Of a stretch of DNA of 64,000 nucleotides, positions 50,105 to 58,503 are shown piece by piece. The notes under the pieces are model-generated. The model did not search any database. It had not been told where the DNA came from and saw nothing but the letters and a program-made list of their open reading frames with translations. The translations under genes were made by a program, and so were the position numbers. The first letter of the stretch is position 1; the number at the start of each line of letters is the position of its first letter. Source of the DNA: an uncultured Dokdonia sp. (lineage in GTDB: Bacteria > Bacteroidota > Bacteroidia > Flavobacteriales > Flavobacteriaceae). The stretch lies in the NCBI GenBank assembly GCA_947503305.1, contig CANNDF010000006.1:275025-339024 (forward strand). Direction: 5' to 3'.

Positions 50105-51679
50105 TTAATCTTCAGTTTTTGTTAATGTAATTTTCCAGACTTTTCTCGAAGCTGCAGAATTTCCTTGTCCATAGGTGCCTGGATTTGCAGTAAATGCTTC
50201 AATACCTCCATAAATATGACCTACGGTAATCGTACTCTTTTCTTTAAAATTTGTTTTTAAATCTAGGATCTCAGTATCATCTTTTTTTGTAGAATAAACA
50301 ATACTATTAGGATTTCTTATAAGGATAGACTCTGCACCATAGAATGATGATGTATCTCCAAAAACATTAGAAAGTATCTCAGGTGTATTACTTTGTAGTG
50401 GTTCTTTAGAAATATCCATTGTAATGTGAAGTCCAGTTTTTGTAAATCCAGAAAGATGTCCCGGAGGAGCTTTTTTACCGTCTCCAATACCTCCTAGTAA
50501 GAAGGTGTGAAGTTTATTAGAACTGCTATCAAACCCTACAAAATTTGCACAAGCATACACATTATAATTAGTTTGATTATAGGTAGTGTCATATGTATAT
50601 AACGTATTTTCTGTTGCCCAGTCTGGGTGGACATAAATCGCATCATTCCACGCTTGAAGATCTTCTCCTGGTTTAAAAACCCCGCCATAAAAAGTAAGGC
50701 TTTGTTCTATAGCCCCAGAGGATGGGTTTTTATAAATAGAAGGCGTTACAGGGCCATCTCTACGTCTAAAAATAGAAATGTTATCTGCACTCGGTGCAGT
50801 AGGGTCAGAAACATCAGAGATAGGATCATCAACATTTACATCTAAAACTATCGATTTGTCTTTTGTAGAAAGCGTAAATGGGTATACGGCATCTACATAT
50901 TTTTGACTGTTACTAGTAAAATTATGCCCCCCTGCAAGATAAAATGTATCATTCATTAAAAATACTTCCCCTCCTGTACTTACAAGGTCTTTACTATTTC
51001 CATAGCGGAAGATAGTAGACCACTCTTCATCATTTAACGATTGTTGTTTTGCAAGTTTAATCATAGATGGTATATGAAATCTAGCAACTTGGTCGAATGT
51101 AATATAGTTTACAGAGTCTGTCTTTACAGTATCTTTTTGCCATGATTTATTGTTTTCAAAATAGCTGTAATATTCTGGGCCATAACCTCCAATGAGATAC
51201 ATAAATCCTTTGTCATCTTGAGTTACTAAGGGATTTGTATTTATAAAAAGTGTAGCAAGATCGATACTGTCATTATCTAATGCAGTCAATGATTTACACA
51301 TGTCAGAAGCACTATCCTTACAAAGGTTTGTTTTTAAAGATTTTAGAAATGAAGAGTAGTTGATACTCCACGATTTGTCTTCTGCAGGGTCATAAGCATA
51401 AATGTTTTTATTAAAGGATTTTGGAATAAAAGAAGAGTCGGCATAATTTGCATTTAAATTATGCAATCCCCCTATTAGTGAATCTTTATTTGTCCGTCCT
51501 GCAAATAATAACCAATCTGAACCACTTGTTGCATGAGCAAAAGATTGTAGGGCTGGTGCATTTTTGTTAGGTAGTAGATCAACATTTACTTTATAGCTAA
51601 TGTTCTTGTCTGGGCCTGGGCATGCAGTACATAATAGCAATGCTAACATGCCTATTGAAAATAGGTAGTATTTTTTCAT
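50105..51679 (-). CDS. Lipoprotein with kelch-like beta-propeller repeats
   Basis: 524 residues from the ATG at 51677-51679 (an in-frame alternative start 11 codons upstream is unlikely). Lipobox LCTAC (Cys at about 20). The mature part has several kelch-like units (SDWLLFAGRTN, FMYLIGGYGPEYY, TFYLAGGHNF, TFLLGGIGDG, GHIYGGIEAF) separated by 60-80 residues, as expected for a six- or seven-bladed propeller. Probably outer-membrane- or surface-located. No partner gene is evident. Function unknown. Confidence 0.75.
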   Translation of the reverse strand: MKKYYLFSIGMLALLLCTACPGPDKNISYKVNVDLLPNKNAPALQSFAHATSGSDWLLFAGRTNKDSLIGGLHNLNANYADSSFIPKSFNKNIYAYDPAEDKSWSINYSSFLKSLKTNLCKDSASDMCKSLTALDNDSIDLATLFINTNPLVTQDDKGFMYLIGGYGPEYYSYFENNKSWQKDTVKTDSVNYITFDQVARFHIPSMIKLAKQQSLNDEEWSTIFRYGNSKDLVSTGGEVFLMNDTFYLAGGHNFTSNSQKYVDAVYPFTLSTKDKSIVLDVNVDDPISDVSDPTAPSADNISIFRRRDGPVTPSIYKNPSSGAIEQSLTFYGGVFKPGEDLQAWNDAIYVHPDWATENTLYTYDTTYNQTNYNVYACANFVGFDSSSNKLHTFLLGGIGDGKKAPPGHLSGFTKTGLHITMDISKEPLQSNTPEILSNVFGDTSSFYGAESILIRNPNSIVYSTKKDDTEILDLKTNFKEKSTITVGHIYGGIEAFTANPGTYGQGNSAASRKVWKITLTKTED

Positions 51680-51800
51680 GGGAGATGGTTTTCTGTTAAT
51701 TATTTGATTCAAAAATAATTAGAAATCACATTTTAAAAACAGGTGTATTTACGTGTTTTATACATGAAAAATAACTTATATACACTCCTTTATAGCTGCT

Positions 51801-53426
51801 TTACAATTTTGTAAACTTCTTTTGCTCTTTCCTGTTATCTATTGTTGTTACTTCTATAATATAAATACCAGAGGCCAGACTACTTACATTTACTGTGTTA
51901 TTTGTGACAATTATTGGAGTTGCTCTTCCTAAGAGATCATAGATAAATCCTTCATTTTTAATTATGGTCCCGTTTATTGGTGTAATATTTAAAACATCAT
52001 TTGCAGGGATGGGAAATATGTTGAAAACAGTAGACTGATTTTCTTCGATGTTTAAAACAGAACTGCCTTCTTCTATAAATAGGGTTTGGTTTACATCTAC
52101 ATCTGTAAGCTGATCTACAATTCCAGAAGGCCATTCTATTGTTACTGTATCTATAAACTCAAAAGTACCTAATCCAAAATGAGGGTTTAACGAATGCATA
52201 TTAGCAAACCCTTCACCACTTCGAACGTTACGTACTTTAACTCCAAAATCTCCTTCTATAGTAATAAGTGCTCCGATACCATTAATGTTGCTTTCTACTC
52301 CTTGAAGATTTAATTTGAACCAGTTATTAGAATTACCATCGTTCATTCGAACAGAACCTCCAGAATAAATATCTAAAAAACCATCATTATTAAGATCACC
52401 TACTGCACCACCGCCTTGAATCTGTTGTGAATTTGCAGAGAATGTCATATCTCCATTATTTAATAATAAGGTAGTTTGCAATTGTGAGTATATATCTAAA
52501 TACCCATCATTATTAAAATCAAAAGTGACAATTTCTCTAGCGCCATCTAGGTTTTCAAAACCAGAACCACTAGTAATATCTGTAAAGGTACCATCTCCAT
52601 TATTCTGATAAAAGATAGTTCCAATTTCATTAAAGTGCTCATCTGCAGCAATCAAATCCATATCTCCATCATTATCAAAATCTCCTACTGCACTAGACCA
52701 AGATTGTGTTTTAGTGTCAACTCCTGCAATTTCTCCTACTTCAGTATAGGTGCCATCTCCGTTATTGCGATGTAATTGATTAGAACGTCTAGAATCTGAT
52801 GGGCTACCAGATCCAAACACACACTTGGATAGATATAAATCTGTATCTCCATCATTGTCATAATCAAACCATATAGACCCATAATTATGCCCTGTAGGGG
52901 TGTCTCCCAAACCTCCTTGAATTTCATTTAAAAACCCACCAGTTCCATTGTTAAGAAAATATACATTAGGTTCTGTATCATGACAAACAAATGCATCTAA
53001 TTCTCCATCATTGTTGATGTCAACAAAATTAGTACGTTGAGAAAATATAAAAATGGAGCTTTGATCATCTTCAGAAAATGAAGTACCATCACTATTTGCT
53101 TTTAAAAAGCTAACACCGCTTCCTCCTCCAAACATAATATCATTGATCCCATTTCTATCATAATCGGCAGCACTAACTGACCAAGAAGGGTTATTAGAAG
53201 CGTTAATGGAAATATTTGTAAGAACAAGACCCGTATCTGTCTGATGATGAATCGATAGGTTAGATTGACTAGGGCTTAAAACATCGTCTAGGTAATCTCC
53301 ATTGAGATCTACTACACCAATTTCGGCACTAGATCCTCCTATATTTTCAGAAGTAAATGTAATATTTTGTGCTTTAGAGTAGGATATAGCACAAATAACT
53401 AAGGTTAAAAATGTAATTTTTTTCAT
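51801..53426 (-). CDS. Secreted FG-GAP/ASPIC-UnbV protein with T9SS sorting domain
   Basis: 541 residues. Signal peptide to SKA-Q (about 19). Calcium-binding-type FG-GAP repeats recur every 45-60 residues (DYDRNGINDIMFGGG, DINNDGELDAFVCHD, DYDNDGDTDLYLSKC, DFDNDGDMDLIAADE, DLNNDGFLDIYSGG). An ASPIC/UnbV domain follows (about 350-450; SNNWFKLNLQG, VEWPSG-like TIEWPSGIVDQL). The type A sorting domain is at the end (FNIFPIPANDVLNI, FIYDLLGRATPI, SSLASGIYIIEV). Exported by the type IX system to the surface or medium; probably adhesion or binding. CRTAC1-like layout. Confidence 0.9.
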   Translation of the reverse strand: MKKITFLTLVICAISYSKAQNITFTSENIGGSSAEIGVVDLNGDYLDDVLSPSQSNLSIHHQTDTGLVLTNISINASNNPSWSVSAADYDRNGINDIMFGGGSGVSFLKANSDGTSFSEDDQSSIFIFSQRTNFVDINNDGELDAFVCHDTEPNVYFLNNGTGGFLNEIQGGLGDTPTGHNYGSIWFDYDNDGDTDLYLSKCVFGSGSPSDSRRSNQLHRNNGDGTYTEVGEIAGVDTKTQSWSSAVGDFDNDGDMDLIAADEHFNEIGTIFYQNNGDGTFTDITSGSGFENLDGAREIVTFDFNNDGYLDIYSQLQTTLLLNNGDMTFSANSQQIQGGGAVGDLNNDGFLDIYSGGSVRMNDGNSNNWFKLNLQGVESNINGIGALITIEGDFGVKVRNVRSGEGFANMHSLNPHFGLGTFEFIDTVTIEWPSGIVDQLTDVDVNQTLFIEEGSSVLNIEENQSTVFNIFPIPANDVLNITPINGTIIKNEGFIYDLLGRATPIIVTNNTVNVSSLASGIYIIEVTTIDNRKEQKKFTKL

Positions 53427-53541
53427 AGCTCAATTTTTGTAGTTTCTAGTAAATCTAATAAAAATCCTTCCTAATTACAGTGATCCTATGTGATGTAGGA
53501 AGAATTGACTAGTGTTTTCACATGGGTTTTGTTGTTTTTGC

Positions 53542-53555
53542 GCTTTCGCGAAAGC
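53542..53555. repeat. Dispersed palindrome copy between the FG-GAP gene and lysS terminator
   Basis: Perfect core, 16 bases palindromic, with TACT on the right. One of only three copies outside coding sequence. Confidence 0.85.
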
Positions 53556-53570
53556 GTACTGATAATAAAA

Positions 53571-53596
53571 AACCCGCTTTATAAAGCGGGTTTTAG
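53571..53596 (-). terminator. Terminator of lysS
   Basis: AACCCGCTTT-AT-AAAGCGGGTT (53571-53592), preceded on the plus strand by an A-run, gives a stem and U-tail for minus-strand transcripts from lysS; a TTTT on the other side makes it partly bidirectional. Confidence 0.88.
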
Positions 53597-53621
53597 AATT
53601 AAATTATTGAATTTAAATACC

Positions 53622-55316
53622 TTATATCTCTAAAGACACTGTTAATCCAGTATCATTTTTTGTGACTTTAGCAACGCCTAGCTTTGTTAATCCTTTAATG
53701 CCTTTGTCCCATCCTTTGTTACTTAATCCAGAAGCAGTTTTAAGATCAGGAAGTGACATTTCTTTTTCTTTTTTAAGGATTTCATAAATAGCTTTTTCAT
53801 TGTCGTTAAGTTCTAACGCCTTTTTTTCGGGTTTCATTTGCGGGAAGAACAATACTTCCTGTATAGATGGATTATTTGTCAAAAACATAATCAAACGATC
53901 CATCCCTATCCCCATACCAGAAGTAGGAGGCATTCCATATTCTAAAGCACGTAAAAAATCGTAATCTATATAGGCAGTAGCTTCATCATCACCACGATCT
54001 GCAAGTTTGAGTTGAGCTTCAAAGCGCTCACGTTGATCTATAGGATCATTAAGTTCAGAATAAGCATTTGCGATTTCTTTACCACATACCATCAGTTCAA
54101 AACGCTCTGTGAGTTCGGGATTTTCGCGATGTTCTTTACAAAGTGGACTCATTTCTTTAGGGTAATCTGTAATGAAGGTCGGTTGAATGTAATTGCCTTC
54201 ACATTTTTCTCCAAAAATCTCATCGATAAGTTTTCCCTTACCCATAGTGTCGTCTACTTCGATCCCCATATCTTTAGCAGCAATTCTTATTTGGTCTTCT
54301 GTCTTTCCGTTAATATCAAAACCTGTAAAATGTTTGATACTATCTGCCATGGTTACTCGAGCATATGGTGCTTTAAAATCTACTTCATATTCACCAAAAG
54401 TAGCTTTTGTCGTTCCATTTACAGCAAGGGCACAGTGTTCTAATAATCGTTCGCAAAATGCCATCATCCAGTTGTAGTCTTTATAAGCTACATAAATTTC
54501 CATGGCTGTAAACTCTGGATTGTGTGTGCGATCCATTCCTTCATTTCTGAAGTTTTTTGAAAATTCATAGACTCCTTCAAAACCACCTACAATCAAACGT
54601 TTTAAATACAGCTCATTTGCAATACGCATATATAAAGGTATGTCTAATGAATTGTGATGTGTAATAAAAGGACGTGCTGCCGCACCTCCGGGAATAGGTT
54701 GTAGAATAGGAGTTTCTACTTCAAAATATCCAGCATCATTAAAGAAATTACGCATTGCATTAAAGAGCTTTGTACGTTTTACAAAAACTTCTTTTACATG
54801 TGGATTTACTGCTAGATCTGCATATCGCTGGCGATAGCGCATTTCAGGATCATTAAATTCATCATAAGTATTTCCTTCACTATCTTTTTTAGGGAGTGGT
54901 AATGGTTTTAGAGCCTTACTTAATAAAGTAAACTCTTTAACCATTACAGTTTTTTCACCCACTTTAGTAGTAAAAAGTTCTCCTTCTATACCTACAAAAT
55001 CTCCAATGTCTAAAAGTTTTTTATAAACTTCATTGTATTTTGACTTGTCTTCTTCAGGGCATATTTCATCACGATTAAAATAAACTTGTATGCGTCCTTC
55101 ACTGTCTTGAATTTCGGCAAAAGAAGCTGATCCCTGAATACGTCTGGACATCAATCGCCCAGCAATTACCACCTTTTCTCCTTCTTTGTAGTTTTCTTTC
55201 GCTTTTGTAGAAGTGTGTGTAACTGGATATAAATCTGCGGGATAGGGGTTGATTCCTATTTCGCGCAAGCGAGATAATTTCTGGCGACGTACTTGTTCTT
55301 GTTCTGACAGTTGCAT
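53622..55316 (-). CDS. lysS: Lysine--tRNA ligase with C-terminal winged-helix-like extension
   Basis: 564 residues. The N-terminal OB-fold anticodon domain (GRLMSRRIQGSASFAEIQDS) is followed by the class II core: motif 1 area PILQPIPGGAAARPF, motif 2 FRNEGMDRTHNPEFTAMEIY and motif 3 GMGIGMDRLIMFLTN. It charges tRNA-Lys. E. coli LysS is about 505 residues; here about 65 extra residues (about 500-564; NEKAIYEILKKEKEMSLPDL, ASGLSNKGWDKGIKGLTKLG) resemble a small winged helix. This addition is known from other Bacteroidota as far as I recall. The promoter is clear. Confidence 0.98.
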   Translation of the reverse strand: MQLSEQEQVRRQKLSRLREIGINPYPADLYPVTHTSTKAKENYKEGEKVVIAGRLMSRRIQGSASFAEIQDSEGRIQVYFNRDEICPEEDKSKYNEVYKKLLDIGDFVGIEGELFTTKVGEKTVMVKEFTLLSKALKPLPLPKKDSEGNTYDEFNDPEMRYRQRYADLAVNPHVKEVFVKRTKLFNAMRNFFNDAGYFEVETPILQPIPGGAAARPFITHHNSLDIPLYMRIANELYLKRLIVGGFEGVYEFSKNFRNEGMDRTHNPEFTAMEIYVAYKDYNWMMAFCERLLEHCALAVNGTTKATFGEYEVDFKAPYARVTMADSIKHFTGFDINGKTEDQIRIAAKDMGIEVDDTMGKGKLIDEIFGEKCEGNYIQPTFITDYPKEMSPLCKEHRENPELTERFELMVCGKEIANAYSELNDPIDQRERFEAQLKLADRGDDEATAYIDYDFLRALEYGMPPTSGMGIGMDRLIMFLTNNPSIQEVLFFPQMKPEKKALELNDNEKAIYEILKKEKEMSLPDLKTASGLSNKGWDKGIKGLTKLGVAKVTKNDTGLTVSLEI

Positions 55317-55336
55317 ACAACGTAAATTTTAAGGCG

Positions 55337-55367
55337 CAAAGATACTCGTTACGTCTTTAAAATTCAA
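55337..55367 (-). promoter_or_regulatory. lysS promoter
   Basis: On the minus strand TTG (55365-55367), a 20-base spacer and TATCTTTG (55337-55344) match both boxes of the Bacteroidota consensus. Twenty bases lie between the -7 box and the ATG. Confidence 0.75.
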
Positions 55368-55393
55368 TGTTATATTACAGGTCATGTATAGTT

Positions 55394-56278
55394 TTATAGT
55401 CCCTCATTGATTTGATCGATAGCTTTCTGAATTTTTAAATCAGTGGGGTGATGTTTTTGAGCGTTTTTGTAGTTTTCTAAAGCTTCATCTTTATAACCTA
55501 AAAGTGATAACTTATCTCCTAAGTTTTTATATACACTAACGTCTTCAGGAAATAAAAAAACGTTTAATTTTAAGACTTCAAGAGCTTTTTGTTCTTGACC
55601 TGCATAATAGAGAACATTTGCATAGGTGTTGAGAGAGCTAGGTTTTTTTTCTTCAACAGTGAATTTGTTTTTATACTTTTTTGCTTTTTTAAGTAATTTG
55701 CTTACACCATATTCCTCGATAAGATGATGTGTAAATGTCACTATATGATGATTAGGGATATATGTGTCATTAAGTATGTGTAAAAGATCTTTTTCTATAG
55801 TAAGTACTGGGGATTCTATAATACGATTGATTTCTTTTCCATTTTCATAGACTATAATTGTAGGGACTCTATGAATATTCAATCCCTCTTCTTCTCCTCC
55901 AGGACTTTGTTTATAGGTGTTCCTATCTCTTGAAACTGCAACAAGAGTGAGCCGGTCTAATGAAAAATCAATAGCCTCTAAAATTTTATATAGTCTAGGA
56001 ATTTGTCTTTTACTGTCACCACACCAAGTTCCCATAAATGCTTTAATGGTATAAGAAGGGAGCCTAGTCTTTAGTTCTGATAGTGCGGTGGTATCTGGAA
56101 TATAATTATCATATTCTTTTTGAAACCATTGATTATAGGGAATTTGGAGCAGCGCTTCTTTGTTTATTTTTCCTAAAAATTGTGGTTTGTTATTTGAATT
56201 TTCTTGATAATTAAAAGATTGAGAGATAAGTGCTTGAAAGCTTAATAATATAAAGAGATATGTGCTGATGATTTTCAT
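55394..56278 (-). CDS. Exported thioredoxin-like protein with C-terminal TPR
   Basis: 294 residues from the ATG at 56276-56278; an earlier in-frame start would add 13 residues before an evident signal peptide (ISTYLFILLSFQALIS-QS). The thioredoxin-like domain (about 50-170) has TWCGDSKRQIPRL, so the second active-site Cys is replaced by Ser, followed by the cis-Pro region HRVPTIIVYENG. Two TPR-like repeats follow (TYANVLYYAGQEQKALEVLK, YKNLGDKLSLLGYKDEALEN). A CxxS form suggests a reductant or isomerase or non-redox role. Periplasmic. Confidence 0.85.
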   Translation of the reverse strand: MKIISTYLFILLSFQALISQSFNYQENSNNKPQFLGKINKEALLQIPYNQWFQKEYDNYIPDTTALSELKTRLPSYTIKAFMGTWCGDSKRQIPRLYKILEAIDFSLDRLTLVAVSRDRNTYKQSPGGEEEGLNIHRVPTIIVYENGKEINRIIESPVLTIEKDLLHILNDTYIPNHHIVTFTHHLIEEYGVSKLLKKAKKYKNKFTVEEKKPSSLNTYANVLYYAGQEQKALEVLKLNVFLFPEDVSVYKNLGDKLSLLGYKDEALENYKNAQKHHPTDLKIQKAIDQINEGL

Positions 56279-56379
56279 TTGTTCTTTTATTTGGTTTATT
56301 GCCGAAAATTGGAACAAATGGAAAGAGATTCAAATAAAATAGGGGTGGAAAGAAGGACTAGTCCTACGGTTGAATTTTG

Positions 56380-57447
56380 TTATTTCTTTGGATACAAGGA
56401 TTTCACTTCTTCTCTCGAAGATGCATTCAACTTTTTATAGATATTATTTATATGCGTTTTTACAGTACTTAAACTTATAAAAAGAGTAGAGGCAATTTCC
56501 TTATTAGTTTTATCTTCTAGAATAAAATGTAGCACTTTTTTTTCTTGATTCGTAAGAAGGGTTTCTTGCTCTTTAGTTTTTACTTGTCTCCTTTTTTTTA
56601 AAAGATAGGTAAGGTACATATTTAGTAAGAACGAAAGAGATAATCCAATAATAAGTAGGTACCATACTAATGATGTCGTTTTGTCTTCCTCAGGAGATAA
56701 TACAAAAGTATCTGCTTTGAGTTCATTATAATATTGCTGAATAAAAGGAGAGTTGGGGTATTTCTCTTTTAATCGATGATGGAGATTTTTATAATAATCA
56801 CTCTCTTTAAGATTTTTTAAGTAATAAGGGTATAGGTCTGTAGATCGATTAGATAAAAAAGTATAGCTATGAATCTCAGCAAGGGGTTCTTCTAACTTCC
56901 TTCCAAAATCTTGCATTTTTTTTAACCATTTAGCAGCGTTAAGATCTTTACTCGTTTTACTCGTATAATTACTAAATTCAAAACTCATTAATTCCTTAAG
57001 AGAATCTATTCTAAGTAATGCATTTGCTTTTTCATTAGTAGATTTTATGTCACAAAACATTTGATATTCCCCTGAAAATGGAAGGTTGATTGTATCATTG
57101 TTACGGGCAATAAATAGAATCTCTTTGCTGTTTACACAGTGGCCTATAAAATGAGTAGAATTCTCCAAATCCCCTTGGCAATTATCTATATGGATACGAT
57201 ATATAGTATTATCCATAGGTATATTATCTCCAGAAAATGAAAAATATCCAGTAGTATCAGCCCTTGTTTTATTAATTATCTGTTCAGGGTGAATACCAGA
57301 AGATTTACGATAATCATTAACAAGTGAAAGGTATAAATCTCCTTCTTGCATATCCTTATCTACATACCCCGAAAAATGGTATTGTCCCATACATACTGCA
57401 GAGAGACAAAAAACTATCAAAAATGATATACAATTCTTTATATACAT
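56380..57447 (-). CDS. Membrane-bound LuxR-type transcriptional regulator
   Basis: 355 residues from the ATG at 57445-57447, which starts a signal peptide (NCISFLIVFCLSAVCMGQ); an upstream in-frame start adds a second, unlikely hydrophobic stretch. The periplasmic part (about 20-255; FSGYVDKDMQEGDLYLSLVN) is followed by one TM helix (about 260-283, SLVWYLLIIGLSLSFLLNMY). The cytoplasmic LuxR-type helix-turn-helix is at the C-terminus (LTNQEKKVLHFILEDKTNKE, STVKTHINNIYKKLNASSRE). A one-component membrane receptor is likely. Lies upstream of the thioredoxin-like gene; targets unknown. Confidence 0.85.
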   Translation of the reverse strand: MYIKNCISFLIVFCLSAVCMGQYHFSGYVDKDMQEGDLYLSLVNDYRKSSGIHPEQIINKTRADTTGYFSFSGDNIPMDNTIYRIHIDNCQGDLENSTHFIGHCVNSKEILFIARNNDTINLPFSGEYQMFCDIKSTNEKANALLRIDSLKELMSFEFSNYTSKTSKDLNAAKWLKKMQDFGRKLEEPLAEIHSYTFLSNRSTDLYPYYLKNLKESDYYKNLHHRLKEKYPNSPFIQQYYNELKADTFVLSPEEDKTTSLVWYLLIIGLSLSFLLNMYLTYLLKKRRQVKTKEQETLLTNQEKKVLHFILEDKTNKEIASTLFISLSTVKTHINNIYKKLNASSREEVKSLYPKK

Positions 57448-57552
57448 ACTAAACGCTAATATAGAAAGATGTATGGATAGAATCAATGATTGTAACAATA
57501 ACTAGTGATTTTAGACGTATATAGTACATCAATCAAATCAAAATTAAATTTT

Positions 57553-57711
57553 ATGAGTTTCTGGCGTGTATTACTTGCTATCTTTTTCCCACCTCTTTCG
57601 GTTATTGGAAAAGGGTGCGGTTCTATTTTTATTGTATTCTTGTTATGGCTTTGTGGCTGGGTGCCAGGAGTGATCGCTGCATTAGTTATACTTAATAACC
57701 CTGACCGTTAA
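57553..57711 (+). CDS. YqaE/Pmp3-family small membrane protein
   Basis: 52 residues from the ATG at 57553; the upstream in-frame stretch is not conserved. Two TM helices with the family signature: RVLLAIFFPPLSVIGKGCGS and IFIVFLLWLCGWVPGVIAAL, then NPDR. The Pmp3/YqaE (UPF0057) family is linked to cation homeostasis and membrane potential in yeast and plants; its bacterial function is unclear. A short gene between divergent LuxR and lipB. Confidence 0.92.
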   Translation: MSFWRVLLAIFFPPLSVIGKGCGSIFIVFLLWLCGWVPGVIAALVILNNPDR

Positions 57712-57769
57712 ATTCTAGACTGTTTTTTTTTAGATTTTTAAACATCTTTTTTATAGATAGAGGCTTTTG

Positions 57770-57777
57770 TATCTTTG
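57770..57777 (+). promoter_or_regulatory. -7 element directly before lipB
   Basis: TATCTTTG matches the consensus exactly and ends four bases before the GTG start at 57782. A start upstream of this box would be inside the promoter, which decides for GTG and implies a leaderless mRNA. Confidence 0.55.
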
Positions 57778-57781
57778 TTAT

Positions 57782-58498
57782 GTGAATAAAGAAATCAAAG
57801 TAGAAGATCTCGGAAATAGAGATTATAAAGAAGTTTGGGATTATCAAGAGCAACTTTTCAAAGAGGTTCTTGATATAAAAATTAAAAATAGACGAGAAGA
57901 TGCAGGTCTTGAAACACCTAATTATTTTCTATTTGTAGAACATCCCCATGTATTTACATTAGGCAAAAGTGGTGATTTTGATAATTTGCTTGCCAATGAA
58001 AAAGAACTGGAAGCAAAAAATGCAACATTTTATAAAATCAATCGAGGTGGTGATATTACATATCATGGACCTGGGCAAATTGTGGGATATCCTATCCTAG
58101 ATTTAGAAAACTTCTTTACTGATATTCATAAATATCTTCGTTTTTTAGAAGAAATGGTCATTCTGACACTTGCAGAATATGGGCTTAGGGGAGAACGATC
58201 TCCTGGAGAAACTGGGGTTTGGTTTGATGTAGGGACCCCTTTTGCTCGTAAGATTTGTGCAATGGGTGTACGTGCTAGTAGATGGGTAACCATGCATGGA
58301 TTTGCATTTAATATCAATGCAGACTTGGGGTATTTTGATCTTATGATACCCTGTGGGATAAAAGATAAAGCAGTTACATCACTTAATGTAGAGCTTGGAA
58401 AAGAAAATGTAGATGAAGAAGAAGTCAAAGAAAAACTCCTCAAACATTTTTGTACCTTATTTGAAGCAGTAGCTGTAGAAAAACTGAATAGTCTGTAG
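57782..58498 (+). CDS. lipB: Lipoyl(octanoyl) transferase
   Basis: 238 residues from GTG at 57782, chosen because a -7 box lies just upstream and an in-frame TTG at 57767 falls inside it. Motifs are PNYFLFVEHPHVFTLGKSG, RGGDITYHGPGQIVGYPILD and MHGFAFNINADLGYFDLMIPCGIKDKAVT (shown as segments: HGFAFNINADLGYF and PCGIKDKAVTSL, with the catalytic Lys/Cys pair C and K in PCGIKDK). It transfers octanoate from acyl carrier protein to lipoyl domains, such as that of the E2 protein at 27963. Confidence 0.95.
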   Translation: MNKEIKVEDLGNRDYKEVWDYQEQLFKEVLDIKIKNRREDAGLETPNYFLFVEHPHVFTLGKSGDFDNLLANEKELEAKNATFYKINRGGDITYHGPGQIVGYPILDLENFFTDIHKYLRFLEEMVILTLAEYGLRGERSPGETGVWFDVGTPFARKICAMGVRASRWVTMHGFAFNINADLGYFDLMIPCGIKDKAVTSLNVELGKENVDEEEVKEKLLKHFCTLFEAVAVEKLNSL

Positions 58499-58503
58499 AA
58501 GAC

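Noticed and set aside
54012..54477. Two plus-strand frames of more than 90 codons inside lysS
   Set aside because: Antisense to the LysRS catalytic core.
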